Below are positions 35,215 through 47,740 of a stretch of DNA of 64,000 nt, in pieces. The notes beneath the pieces were generated by a model. The model was not told where the DNA came from. It searched no databases and was given only the letters and a program-made list of their open reading frames with translations. A program made the translations under genes and the position numbers. The stretch comes from Onthophagus taurus (Eukaryota; Arthropoda; Insecta; Coleoptera; Scarabaeidae), in contig NC_091973.1 of the NCBI RefSeq assembly GCF_036711975.1, forward strand, positions 1,736,001 to 1,800,000, read 5' to 3'. Position 1 is the stretch's first letter; each line of letters opens with the position of its first letter.

Positions 35215-38200
35215 CTAGCTGAGCTGACCGCGTTTCGCCGCCACGTTCTGACAGAAAGGACCCATCAAGATGTATTTTAATTGTGGCATGTAGTCTATCA
35301 CGTCTCGAAGCTGAACCATCGTTACTATTTCATGGAGGTTTTGACATTTACCATTTTCCAATAACACCCGCATTTGAGAGCTAAAAGAAATATTCATTTC
35401 AATACAACAACTTTTTGTGTCTATTTTATTAATTTAATTTTTATTTACAAATAAAAAAACACTTCAAAACATTGAGGAACAAATACCTACTGGCCAAGGG
35501 AGAAAAAGCGACAGAATCCATAAAAAAAACATACCATAAAACTCCAAACACAGCCAGAAATAAGCTCGAAACGCAAAAACTAAGCAAACAGATTTAATTA
35601 GTAACGATCTGGATGACTTTGTTATACTTTATTCTTCGTCTTTCGAGGTTGGTACACTTTGCTTCAAGAAGCAACTCAACGCCATAGTGATTATTAGGGA
35701 ATAGAGTATATTTCGAAAATTTTTCAACTCATTTGAGTTATAAAAACGTATTACAAACCCAATTAATTTATTCTTGTGAGATAATAAGAAAAGATGCGAG
35801 ACAGATAATCAATTTGGATCCACCTAAAGCTCAATCAGTATTTCGTAAAAAAGGATGTTTCTTGTCCACATGAAAAATTTAATTAAGATATTAATACATA
35901 ATAAAATCAATCTATCTGTAATAAATACAATGAAATTAAAAGTGGGGTAAATTTAAATTGCAAAATAAGAAGCCAAACAAACTCAAAAATTCACCTTTCC
36001 TTTCCAATTTATTAATTGAAATTGTTACTTACGTATTTCCTTTAAAAATCTTAATTCCTAAAGCTTGCATCGCTTGATGCAGAGATTGCACTGGAACGTT
36101 ATTAAAAAAATTCATGGCCAACTCGTTTAATGTCACTAACAGATCCGAAAAGTTGTATGGCTCATAGTTAATGCACTGAATCATTTTTTCCTCCAAAAGT
36201 GCTTTTCGCATTTTGTAAGGAAACCCGACTGTGTTAGCTTCGTGAGCCGGCAACGTTTTGCGGTAACCCATGTTCACCCTTCCGTTCGTCATACTGGATC
36301 TTTCCTCTTGTAACGCAGACGTACTGTGTGGCGGTTGGTGTACGGATTGCTGATGTGCCGGTTGTTGATTTACTATTGTATGATTTTGATTGTTGTTCCT
36401 AAAAAGAAATAAAATTAAATTAATACAAAAATAACATTAAATTTATATTTAAACTCAAAAGAAAAGTTTTATTCAATCCCGAGAAAATTTTCCGAAAAGC
36501 ACGTATTCCAGGAATAGGATCAAGGACAAATGAAAATGCACTAACTTATCATGCCAATATACCGTTCTTTTAGTCGCAATTTCTTCAGGGCTTAGCCACT
36601 AAGCTAATCTTAGATTTTACCGTCAACACAACATTAATAAGTCTCAAACGAATTCATAACTTTAAAGCTAAAACATTCTTTGTGAATCAAAATCCATTTC
36701 AAAGTTTTTAAAAATTATCGGCCAAAAAAATATTTTGATATATTCACAATATAGAGCATGTCTTATTATTTCGATATGAAAGAAAATTGAGTGAAGCCAC
36801 GCCGAGTGGGATTTGAGTTATCCCCACCTCTGGGGTGTTAGAAAATACGTCGACGTCTTGTGCCATCAATAACATTAAAGCAATATGTATTCATTGCAAT
36901 TCACCACAAATTTAATAGAAAAAAAAATACAAAAAAAGAAGAAAACCTGTAAATGTAGAATGTGAAGTTTGTTGAAAATAAAATTTTTCCATATTCTAAA
37001 GCCACTTGAATATTTAGAACCAAATATTGAAGTTAGAATACCAGATTTTGATGATAAAACGAAATATATTAACTGTTTTGAGATTATGTTTGCTGCCCTG
37101 GGAGCAAAGATGATAGAGGTTTTAAAAAAAAATGAATATAATTACAGATGTGTTAAATTTAACATAGATCTTTATTGTATTACGTTGAATTTAAGCCAAA
37201 ACTGCTTTTATAACTAACAATAATGTGTAATTGTGCATTTATGGATTAATTCTTTTTCTTCAATATTTTTATAATTACAATTCATCCTTGTATGGAGTAA
37301 TTTAGAATTTACCTAAATCTCAGGAATTCCAAACCAAACATTTTATAAATTTTACGATACGTTTTACTCTCAGGAAGATTTCCTGTAAAGTGAGAATACA
37401 AGATTTATTGATAACATTTGAAAACCACGAGGTCTACGACAGGGAGATGAGAGATGTGTGCTTTTTAACATTGCCCTGGAAAAGGTAGTAAGAGATGCAA
37501 GAACAATATTCAACAAGTCAACGCAGATCTCAATACAGAAAGTTCATCCAATACTTTAATGCGACCGTCGGCGTTACAACTTCGAGTTGTATCTATAGTT
37601 AAATTTATCAGAGATAGACATAAAAAGTATCACTACAATTATTTTTAATCGCCGTGGATTTGTGGGTAAAAGATCGGTTGGGAGGTCGAAGAGACGATTT
37701 GTGGACGATAAGAGAGAATGTAGGTCAGGTATTGGAGACAACAGGCGTGAGATAGAAGAAAGTAAGCTTAGAAGGAACTATTAAGGCAGGCCAAGGTTCA
37801 CAACGAGCTGTAGAGCCAAGCATGATGATGACTATATAGAGCCAAATATATGATGGCACTATATTATAAATTTATAACTGACCGAAATCAATAGAAAAAC
37901 CATATATCAAATAATTGTAGCGCCTCGCCCGCAAGCGACCTCGGCTTAAATAGATAATCTCATAGATTTTCCCCCTAGCTTAGCTAAGATATCACATTAA
38001 TATTAAATTAGTCAACACATATTGCAGGATACTTATTCCATCAAAATCCTACATTCTCTGTTCTGAGTTTAACCAAGATTTTTGCAGCTGAGGCACAGCA
38101 AAATATTAAGATCGCTAAGGCCAAGGCGTCACAGTATATGTTAAATAGTTTGCCAATCCAATGTGTCGACTAGGTTTTGGTCAATATAGTATTAATTCCA

Positions 38201-41200
38201 GGACCTCGGCCGCAAGCGACCTCGGCTTAATTAGATGAAATTATAGTTTCTCCTTGCTAACTTGACCCAATCCAATCTTATGTGTTGACTAGGTTTTGAT
38301 TAATATAGTATTAATTCCGGGGCTTCGGCCGCAAGCGACTTCGGCTTAATTAGATAAAACCATATTTTCTCCATGCTAACTTAATTCAAAGCAATTAAAT
38401 CCTATTATAAAGTCATTTTTATGATAAATGTGTTCTCCCTCAAGATTCTTTCATGATAGAGATCCCAAGAATCCTGTTTTTGATTTCCATTATCGTAATG
38501 AAGAAAGAAAAGAACAAAAATGATAAGAAAATCAAAAATTTTTTAAGAACCATTCGTGGAATTCGAGATATCAACTTTCAAGGTGACCCATTTCGGTCGA
38601 TAAATGGAGGTTCTTTGAATTTTAAGTACACTACATGAATCGGAGGCTCCTCACTTTCGAACTGGGCGGAGCTTAAAACCCCAACATATCTCAAAGTTCA
38701 ACAAATATTTGATTACAAAAGCAACTGTAAAAAAAAACAAATCGGTTAAACGAAGTCGGGTTAATCACAAATTTGGTGAATTAAAAGCTTTTTAATTTTT
38801 AGTTAGAGGTTATTTTGAAATGAAAACAGTAAAATTTGTGATAGTGAATCATTAAAGATGGGTTAAAGTGAAATGCTTTTTAGATTGATTAAAAAAGTTT
38901 TATGATACAAAATCATAAAATTTAGACGTTAATTTTTAAATTGCTTTAATTACTTACGCCTGCGAACTTAAATCCACAACGTCACTTGTCGAATAATGGT
39001 TTTGAGCTGTCGTTGGAAACCTCATTCCACCGTTTATATGACTCGTAACCTGCGGCATTGCACTTGGATACTTGGATAGTTGGGGTGAACCCTGACGGTA
39101 ACCCGTTTGATCCACATTGGTATCGCCCAACATTAAATAATTTCCCGCAACCGTGGTTTGAGCGGTCGTGTAGCCCAAAGGTGCTCTAAAATAAAAATTC
39201 TTTTAATGATTTTTTCTCAATCAAAGTCTTAAATTTCTCAGAAGTATAAAAATAATACTCTTCATAAATATCATATAACAATTAAGGTTTATTATTAGAT
39301 GCCTTCCTTATCAGAAACTTAAATTTCATTACGTAACATGATCGAACAATTGGCACTGTATTTTATAACAAAAAATTCGATTATATGTAATCAAAAATTA
39401 AATTTTTACTACCGATTATTTTCATTTCCAATAACTCTATATTTACAGGGAAACAAATTAACATTTTTGGGCCTGATAAAAGGTGAGATATATTCCTATT
39501 ATTCCAAAAAATTATTCACGATGAATAACCCAGTCGGAAATTTGTTTCAAATTTGCTAAAAAATTTACGGAAACTGATTAAATTATGAGTAAATCTAAGA
39601 AAATGTTTTGTTACTTCTTAAAAGCGATAAACAAGGAATTCGTTTTTAAAGAAATTCAGAAATCACCTATTTGCACTGCTAATTAAATAAATCAAATTAC
39701 AAAAGAAAAAATTGTTGGGGTGAAATAGAAACGCTTAAATAGGAAAATTAAGTCTAGTTTTACAAGATAAGAATTAAATCTTAAATTACATCTGAAAGAT
39801 CTTGCTTTTATATTAAACAAAATAATACGGCATTTGATAAGAAAGATTTCTAGGTGAATTAACACTTTGAACCCAATATTTAATTTAATTCTTAAATTAA
39901 TAACTTTTGGTTAAGGGGGGAATACATTAACGAAATTCTAAGTAATTCTAACTTCCGGTGTAATGTGGAGGGCACTCTACCACTAATAATTTTTAAAAAT
40001 TTTCTTTGTTCAAAGTTCTTAGGTTTACATAGAACAGGATTTCTCAACCAGGGCGCGCCTCCCTAGGGGGGCGTAGAAAAATAATCACGAATAATAATAA
40101 GTATCACGAATTAAGTATTGTTTTTCATGAGAAAACACTCTGATTCGGAGCATTCTACAAAAAAACTTTTAGAACAAAAGTTGTAGCAAATTTCATTCTT
40201 AACAATATTGCTCTCTTTCACTCTTGCTCTAAAATGTATAAATATCGAGAAAAATACGGAAATATGAAAATTTGCTGAATTCGTAAGTTGTTAATGGTAT
40301 TCGAGATTCGGACACAAAGTCTACCCTGCTTGAAGTTTATGATAGAAATAATCTCGGCCGACTTCGAAGACATCGGCCGCCTTAAGTATTGTTCATGACA
40401 CTTATATCAAGAATAGTTGGGAATCGAAGCATACTACAAAAAATCTTTTAGGACAAAAGTTGTACGAAATTTCATTCTTAACAATATTGCTCTCTTTCAC
40501 TATTGCTCTCAGATGCATAAATATAGAGAAAAATATGAAAATTTGCTGAATTCACAGTTTTACAAGTTGTTAATAGTATCACTCTGGATTCGAGCGTGAA
40601 TCTAAATCTATCTACTTGAATGCTATGGAAGAAATAATCTCGGCCGACTTCGAAGACGTCGGCCGCCCTAAGTGTTATTCAAGATACTTGGGTTGGGTTC
40701 TGTTTGGCTGAGATTATTTCTCAACCCAACCCAATCTACGTTTTGTACTTGATACTTAGGTTGGGTTGCAGGCGAAGATCATGCTCCATCACGAACAATA
40801 CTAAGTGTTATTATTCAAGATACTTGGGGCGGCCGACGTCTTCGAAGTCGGCCGAGATTATTCCTTATATCAAGAACAGTCGGGATTCGAAGCATGCTAT
40901 AACAAAACTTTTAGAACAAAAATTGCACCAAATTTCATTCTTAACAATATTGCTCTCTTTAACTATTACTCTCAGATGTATAAATATGAAGAAAAATATG
41001 AAAATTTGCTGAATTCACAGCTTTACAAGTTGTTAATGGTATCACTCTGGATTCGAGCGTGAAACTAAATCTATCTGCTATGGAATGCTATGGAAAAAAT
41101 AATCTCGGCCGACTTCGAAGACGTCGGCCGCCCTAAGTGTTATTCAAGATACTTGGGTTGGGTTCTGTTTGGCTGAGATTATTTCTCAACCCAACCCAAC

Positions 41201-43814
41201 CTACGTTTTGTACTTGATACTTAGGTTGGGTTGCAGGCGAAGATCATGCTCCATCACGAACAATACTAAGTGTTATTATTCAAGATACTTGGGGCGGCCG
41301 ACGTCTTCGAAGTCGGCCGAGATTATTTCTTATATCAAGAACAGTCGGGATTCGAAGCATGCTACAACAAAACTTTTAGAACAAAAATTGCACCAAATTT
41401 CATTCTTAACAATATTGCTGTCTTTAACTATTACTCTCAGATGTATAAATATGAAGAAAAATATGAAAATTTGCTGAATTCACAGCTTTACAAGTTGTTA
41501 ATGGTATCACTCTGGATTCGAGCGTGAATCTAAATCTATCTACTTGAATGCTATGGAAGAAATAATCTCGGCCGACTTCGAAGACGTCGGCCGCCCTAAG
41601 AGTTATTCAAGATATTTGGGGCGGCCGACGTCTTCGAAGTCGGCCGAGATTATTTCTTATATCAAGAACAGTCGGGATTCGAAGCATGCTACAACAAAAC
41701 TTTTAGAACAAAAATTGCACCAAATTTCATTCTTAACAATATTGCTTTCTTTCACTATTACTCTCAGATGCATAAATATCGAGAAAAATACAAAAATATG
41801 AACATTTGCTGAATTCGTCGTTTTACGATTTGTAAATGGTATCACTCGGGATTCGGAGCGTGACACCAAGTCTACCCTACTTGAAGTTTATGAGATTATT
41901 TCTTATATCAAGAATAGTTGGGAATCGAAGCATACTACAAAAAAACTTTTAGAACAAAAGTTGTAGCAAATTTCATTTTTAACAATATTGCTTTTGCTGT
42001 CAGATCCATAAATATGGAGAAAAATATGAAAATTTGCTGAATTCACAGTTTTACAGCCCTAAGTATTTTTTATGATATAATAATAATAATTATAACAATA
42101 TAAATATTGTTATTAGTAAGAAAGCCAAAAAATACGTCGAAAACTATTCCTCAAAACCACATTTTTACAACTCTTGCACACAATATCCTGAAATTCGTTA
42201 TACATATACATTTTTGTAATTTGAGTCGTTTCGTTAGGAACAATTTAAATCTATTTCCAAGTAAGTCTAGCACGTCCAAAGCGAAACACCTTTTCTAATA
42301 CAATTTGTAATATGTTTTGGATATAGTGAATATAGTAAGGCATCTTAATGAAAAAAAAAAATGTATCTCCCCCCTTAATGAATTCTTTTGGTTTTAGAGT
42401 TAAATTAAACTTCTGAAAAATAAAATTGTAGATTAGATCTCACAGATGATGTTGGAAGATTCGCTGGATTCAAAGTGTTAAAATAATCTGGAATTGTATT
42501 TGAGTTTAAATTAAGGTATTTTAACAAGAACGTTGAAACTTACGGTTGTCCCGTTCGGATTAAAGGTGGTGGTGGTGGTGCTTGTGGCATATTGGTGTAA
42601 TACGGCCTGGCTTGTCTGGTGCTGGGGGCCGCCGTGCCACCCCCGTTTCCGTAACTCGATCGTACAGCCGTGTTTGGTGTTCTTTGCCCCGGGAGGGGTT
42701 GTTGTTGGTTGGGGTACACGTGGGTGTTAGCAATGGTGTAAAAGCCGGTGTTTTGGTAAGCACCGGGTTGATGGATGTGGTTATTGTTGTTAACCGGTTT
42801 CGATTGGGTTGCTTTTGGAGATGGAGCCGGGTGGATTGTTGTCACTGGAGGAGCGGCGGGTTGCCTCGTCCATTGTCCCATGGATGTTTGTGATTTACCG
42901 TTAATTAAAAGTTGAGAATCGACCATTTTATTAGGCCAATAATCCTCAAAAAGCGTTCCTGGTGGGAAGTAATTTTTAATATCGTTTAAACTAATAACGG
43001 AGCAAGAATCGTGCGCAAACAATTCGTTTCTGATCCCTTGGACTTTACAACAAAATTTTAAATAGGAAAGGTCCCAACCTTCAAGTTTGTTGGCTTTTAA
43101 CTTAAGATTATCAGTCTCGCCTTCGAAATAAAATAGTGGCACATATTTTTCACCGGTGTATACCGTGTAGGGTACCACTGATTCTTTATTGATTCGAATG
43201 AACCCGCACCGATCTAATGGATTCGACGAACCATTAAGTAATTTAGTGTAGCAAGCGTCTAAGAACTTGTAAAACTCAACGGCGTCGTGTAATCGCACGA
43301 TTAAGTCTCTGGTACTATACTGGTCCGGACCGAATTGCGTGTCACAGTGTACAAAGTTTATTTCGTTAAGTAACCGACTTTCAGCCTCCGTAATATAATA
43401 ACTCCTAATACACGTACAATTGTAAATATCTTGATGGAGGAAGCATAAATACTTATTTAAAACCTTCACTTCCACCATTTTCACAGCACAGTATTTGTCC
43501 TCTCCGCGGAATATGTACGGGACGTTATTCTTACCGAGGACCGTCCATCCAAACTGACCTTTTTGGGATCTCTCGTCTATGTTGGATTTGCTTGCTTCGC
43601 CGTTGGCCGGCGGTGTGTCTGGCTTAAGTTTTCCGGATCCGTTGGTTCTTGTTAGGAAGTTGAGGAGATTCGATTGCCCCCCGGTTGTAGGACGGTTGTT
43701 CTGCCTCTGGGCCGCCGAATTCATCTTCGCCTTATTCGCCTCATAGATCTTGGAGGCGAGCTCCGCGATTTCCGAATCATCGTACAATTCCTGTTTTACT
43801 GAGTTTCCACTCAT
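35215..43814 (-). CDS. Protein of 676 aa, not recognised
   Basis: Exons in transcript order: 43814-42544, 39185-38958, 36398-36033 and 35380-35215; every internal junction is phase 2 and the total (2031 nt) is divisible by three. I do not recognise the family. Residues about 85-310 look globular and well ordered, with several cysteines and a block FGWTVLGKNNVPYIFRGEDK. Residues 315-500 are low-complexity, rich in Pro, Gln, Asn and Thr, with histidine pairs and a run of five prolines at the end of exon 1. The C-terminal 170 residues are again structured and helical (YRKTLPAHEANTVGFPYKMR; LHEIVTMVQLRDVIDYMPQL). No signal peptide or membrane helix. The layout, two folded ends and a disordered Q/P linker, would suit a nuclear scaffold or regulator, but that is inference. 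Introns 1 and 2 are 3.4 and 2.6 kb and hold repeats. Confidence 0.85.
37415..37830 (+). mobile_element. Non-LTR retrotransposon (LINE) RT/3' fragment
   Basis: One frame reads RGLRQGDERCVLFNIALEK, a clear match to the reverse-transcriptase motif R-G-L-R-Q-G-D followed by LFNIALE. Further on it reads VGRSKRRFVDDKRE (the GRP-x-x-RW-x-D tail region) and ends near AAGGTTCACAACGAGCTGTAGAG. The YADD block expected between them is missing, so the copy is internally deleted and 5'-truncated. It is antisense to the host gene, in its intron 2. Confidence 0.82.
37900..38420. repeat. Tandem repeat of about 120 bp with GCCGCAAGCGACCTCGGC core
   Basis: The block GACTAGGTTTTGxTxAATATAGTATTAATTCC, GGCCGCAAGCGACxTCGGCTTAATTAGAT, CTCCxTGCTAACTT occurs at 38165-38283 and 38284-38395. 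A diverged upstream copy lies at 37920-38000, and a single relative at 24705-24735. Two and a half copies in tandem. Confidence 0.82.
40080..42060. repeat. Palindrome-ended repeat cluster with 465-bp tandem unit
   Basis: Seven near-palindromes at about 40355, 40640, 40833, 41105, 41297, 41570 and 41623. Segments 40620-41090 and 41085-41550 are tandem copies with a 465-bp period. Each consists of one 223-type segment (TCTGTTTGGCTGAGATT...CGAACAATAC) and one 305-bp palindrome-ended element. The whole lies in intron 1 of the 676-aa protein gene. Confidence 0.92.
41292..41596. mobile_element. Complete palindrome-ended element (305 bp), putative MITE
   Basis: Left end GGGCGGCCGACGTCTTCG... and right end ...CGAAGACGTCGGCCGCCC are exact inverted repeats of about 40 bp, running inward to AGATTATTTCTT and its complement. 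Each end is itself a near-palindrome (CGGCCGAC arms around TTCGAAGAC). The interior includes TTTTAGAACAAAAATTGCAC, CTTAACAATATTGCT and TTACAAGTTGTTAATGG. There is no ORF of note. No transposase in the window matches these ends, so the superfamily is unknown; the nested-hairpin ends recall foldback or rolling-circle elements, but that is inference. Confidence 0.75.
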
Positions 43815-45472
43815 CTTTCAGGTTTTTCCGAGCTCCTCTTCCTTAAATTATTTAATAAAACAATTCAATAACATTTTAAAATTTTGTTTGGTTTTGTTTG
43901 GTTGGTTGGTTCGTTTGTTTACGTACGAACAAAATTTACTTTTACCAATAACGAAAAATTAATCGTTTAAAAAGCGTTAATGTCGATGGGGAGAGACTTA
44001 CTGCGGATGGTTTCTCGTTTGGGTTTCGGTTTGTAAAAATGAGGTTATATTATTTTCCACAGATCTCAAGTTTTAGCAGCCATAGGCGATGGTCAGTGGG
44101 AACGTCGGTTTCGCACCGATATTTACCGTACAAATCGACCGTTAAAACGCGCTATTTCCACTCGAACCTGTCCGGGAAACTCACACGACTCGACTGCGAT
44201 TCACACTAACTACATTTTCGAATACTGTTTCTGGTAAATATCGCGTTATTACATGACACCGCCACACGGCCAAGACGGTCTATACATCTACAGCACTCCT
44301 AAAAACCTTACTGGTAAATGCTTTCCTAGCCTCTGCGATAGGTGTCGCTATAACAGTAAGGATTTTGATATATTTTTAGTTTACAAAATGGCCACCGTTC
44401 CACCATATCGGCCAATCCCGTTATCGTCCACACTTCTGACGACATATACATCCGTGACGTCACGGTGTCTTCGGTGGAGAGTAGGTACAGATTTTCCAAG
44501 GTCTACATCCGTAACACTTAAATCTTATTTTCAAGGATGTTCCTATTTACTACCGAAACCGCGCTTACTTACTTTCTCACCACGCACTCATTTCCTCACT
44601 CCCTTTACACTCCATTCATTTCATTTCCCCAAATTACTTATGTCAAAAACAACCCGCATTCCAACGAACCAATAATAAGAGGAAGAACTTGAAATATACC
44701 ACGATACAATAGGTTATTATCGGAATATGCGCAGATCGATGCTATTTCGCCACCGAAATCTGCGCGAACAACTGTCAACCCATTCAAATGTCACTCCTCA
44801 ACACCTTCATAAACAAATTAACCGACAAAATCAAATAAATCATTTACGTAATAAACGTCAATATGCGCAGATCGATGCGAAAGTACGAAAAGGTGCGCAA
44901 CCAACTGTCACCCGAATTAAAGCGATTCAATCCCACTTTTAATTAGATCGATTATAATACAGGTACACCCTGTATATGTTAAAAAACTCTAATTATAGAA
45001 AATAGGTTAATCTTGATTGGTTTCGCTAAAAGACGGTTTTTTACCCAAGATATTATTGTTTGAAAACCGGTTTAACAGGTTATGCCGTCTCGTAGATACG
45101 CATAATTTTTATAATCCACAACCATCTTAACCTCATATTACATCAACCTTAATTAAATAATAATTCAAATTAATCGATTAAAATTTTTCACCATTTTTCG
45201 TAAAAACAAAAATCAATAATTCAATAAAAAGATGAATTATTAAGAAAAAAGTCAAATAAGGTTACATCTTCCTCGCAATAATGGCGCCCTGTATAGCGGC
45301 CGTTTCCATGGTTACACACGGCCATATTGATTTTAATAAACTCAAAAATAAAAACAAATTCTAAAATTAATTTTTATTTATTACAAAAATATATTTGTAT
45401 ATCAAAAAAATCAGATCTTTATTACAATACAAATCAATTTTGGACGGATTCCCATTAAAAAAAAAAAACAAC
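43815..45472. other. Intergenic, upstream of the 676-aa protein gene
   Basis: Contains the upstream side of the minus-strand gene. 44040-44500 is relatively GC-rich and promoter-like. Plus-strand frames at 44253-44675 and 44727-44942 show no domain and are probably chance. The string ATATGCGCAGATCGATGC occurs twice, at about 44725 and 44860. 45300-45472 is the 3' side of the four-helix gene. Confidence 0.45.
44452..44465. promoter_or_regulatory. Perfect CRE palindrome CCGTGACGTCACGG
   Basis: A 14-bp perfect palindrome containing TGACGTCA, the full cAMP-response/ATF-CREB site, about 640 bp upstream of the start codon of the minus-strand 676-aa protein gene. The motif is established for CREB/ATF factors; use at this gene is inference. 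Confidence 0.45.
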
Positions 45473-46088
45473 TTAAGGAATTAATAATTCAATATTTGGA
45501 GATTGGATTTTCTCAAAAATTTTATACTGGGTGTAAACGACCAGCCAACAATATATATTATAAGCCATCCAAGACCATATTATCAAAGTATACAACACAA
45601 CTTGAAGCTGAAACCAAAAAATGATATAATTCTTTCTCCACAAATCTGATTAAATCACTTACATAGATATAATATCCACCCAACAACCACAACCCAAAAA
45701 TAAACTGAAACATAATACACGTCCCAAAACTTGATAAGAAAGGAATCATCAATCCTCTATTCATCCGGTTCATCCCAACAGTTAATAAATAAGAAAACCC
45801 GATTAATAGGAGCAAAAAGAGTATGAAAAGTGTCCCAATTACTTGCATGGCTAAAAAAGGAGACTTATTAAGATGTTTTGGAATTAATTTTTTCAACTTA
45901 CACAAACGAACATCCGCTTCGAATAATGGGTTGTAAAGTTGAGTGGAGTCACCACCGGTCATATCAAAAATGATAAAAGTTATTAAGACGAAGCTCATTG
46001 CGGAAACGTAAAATGCTATGTATCTTGAGCCCTTCACAATATCTTCCGTCCAAATGCATGGTGACCAAAATCCTTGCAAGAGTACCAT
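45473..46088 (-). CDS. Four-transmembrane insect protein of unknown function
   Basis: Exons 46088-45663 and 45607-45473, 186 aa; the intron of 55 bp is phase 0 with donor GTAAGT and acceptor TTTCAG. Four hydrophobic helices are visible, at about residues 21-42 ([20 protein letters not shown]), 83-105 ([19 protein letters not shown]), 115-140 ([20 protein letters not shown]) and 143-167 ([20 protein letters not shown]). Short N- and C-termini and no signal peptide suggest both ends are cytoplasmic. It resembles the small four-helix proteins common in insects (DUF4728/MARVEL-like layout), but I cannot name an orthologue. The single-exon reading without splicing would lose helix 4, which supports the intron. 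Confidence 0.8.
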
Positions 46089-47140
46089 GTTTATCGTTTA
46101 ACTCAAACGTAAAAGTGCTTTTTGAGTCATGAAATATTAAATGTTAGAGTTAATTAGGCACACCCACGTTTATAGCGTACATTTAAGTTTTTGGGCGGTG
46201 TTTGTCATCGAACTGTCAACAATGAAAACATTCTATGTCGGTAAATTAGGTTTTTATTTTTATTTGTAAGATATATTTTTCATAACATATTGAGATATAA
46301 ACTGAAATTATTTAGTAATCAAGTCTATATTAATTTTAATTAATTAATTAACTATCCAGTTCAATTTTAGATGGAGTATAATTTATATTGTTGCTTTGGT
46401 TGCCTATACAGGGTGATTCTCAACCTGTACGCATTAATTTAGGGATAATAATGACGTAAAAGTTAGTAACGCGTAAAGTGTTATTTTTGGATTTGTCCGC
46501 TATGGGGGCGATTTTCTAATAATAATGGATTTGATTAAGAGATGGCAGCACTATTTTTCATTTATATTCCCCCTCTTACATTTTTTTGTACTAATAATAA
46601 AAATTGTTTAGTATTTTTTTTTTAATTAATAAATAAAATTTTTAGAGAAATTTTTTCAATACTTTGAACAATTTTAAGAGCTGTTCTATCTGGTTTTAAG
46701 TTAAGTACTTGGGGAAATCCCAAGATAACTGATAGGTTGTTTCCACCAGTTTCTACGGAAACAGTTGACTGAGAACAAGTATCATTTTATTACAAGTGTG
46801 CCGTATTCATTAACGTCATTATTATCAGTACCACAAAAAAAGAAAACGTAAATATAATATTTTAATTTGTACGATGTCGGAAAATAAGTGTGTTTATTAC
46901 AATTGCGAAAGTCGATTGAGTAGTATAATCAATGCTAAAATGCGACCGTGAAGATGACGAGCCTTTTGGACTCAGCCACCTATAAGAAAATAAAAAATAC
47001 CCAACGGAATCCCAGCGAGCAACTTTGAATCTTATTTGTACAGGAATATACCATAACCCAGAGGTCCCACCACGTCCTATTGTCAGTATCATAATAATCA
47101 GCTAACGAAACACCTTGCCAAGATTCTGTTTCCTCAAATT
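46089..47140. other. Intergenic; possible MITE ends, no gene seen
   Basis: A TACAGGGTGATTCTCAACCTG block at 46408 resembles a transposon terminal repeat, but no matching inverted end was found within the interval. The 76-codon minus-strand frame at 46862-47092 has no recognisable domain. Confidence 0.4.
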
Positions 47141-47149
47141 TTGTAGAAT

Positions 47150-47740
47150 CAATCAGGAGTATGAAGTTAAAAGTATTCTAGATACTCCAGGACTAATTTT
47201 TACATGGAGATCTTTGAAGAGGAAGCATTAAAGAAGAGTCCGTGGAAACCGAAACTATGGCTCCGTTACGTCGATGACACTTTCGTGATCTGGAACTTGG
47301 AAAAGAGCAACTCCAGGAATTTTTATCATTCCTGGATGTGTTAGTCACTAGGAAGACGCATACGAATAGGTACCTGCAGGCTTCATCCCACCACCACCCA
47401 CAACAGAAGAGGTCCGTGATTCAAGCCTTATTCCAACGAGTAGAGAAGATATGTGATAAAGAGAACCTGGGGAAAGAAGAAAGATTCCTAGAAAATGCAC
47501 TCTGTTTGCGTGGTAAACAGAAGGATGACTCGATAAGTACGACACCAGCCTGTTTTATCTGCCTTCCATATGTTTCAGCTGTGACGGAGCGAATTGCAAG
47601 GTGTCTGAAGAAGAGTGATATCGTGGTGCGATACTGTATGGTCAGCAAAATACAAAACGGTCTTCCATTAAAAGGAGGCATACGAACATACGACATCATA
47701 GAGTTTGACAAAACCAAATGCTAGCAAGAAACGGACATTA
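47150..47740 (+). mobile_element. Penelope-like retroelement fossil
   Basis: Fragment of a Penelope-like element on the plus strand. The frame shows the RT core KLWLRYVDDTFVIW, then the family's FLDVLVTRK and HTNRYLQASSHHHPQQKR blocks and the downstream LPYVSAVTERIARCLKK region. The element is short, lacks most of its RT and all of its endonuclease, and is clearly broken. It is abutted by a LINE on the opposite strand. Confidence 0.8.

Larger units (their letters stand above)
36400..38957. other. Intron 2 of the unrecognised gene
   Basis: Holds a LINE fragment (37415-37830) and a tandem CGGCCGCAAGCGACC repeat (37900-38420). The 82-codon plus-strand frame at 36969-37217 has no recognisable domain and is flanked by AT-rich DNA, so I do not call it. 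Confidence 0.6.
39200..42540. other. Intron 1 of the unrecognised gene
   Basis: 39200-40080 is AT-rich with no gene. 40080-42060 is a cluster of the palindrome-ended repeat, listed separately. 42060-42540 is AT-rich and leads to the exon 1 donor. Confidence 0.6.

Noticed and set aside
36969-37217. 82-codon plus-strand frame in intron 2 of the 676-aa protein gene
   Set aside because: No recognisable domain; AT-rich surroundings next to LINE debris make it more likely chance or old transposon sequence.
44253-44675. 140-codon plus-strand frame
   Set aside because: Low-complexity composition with no domain, and it overlaps the promoter-like upstream DNA of the minus-strand gene.
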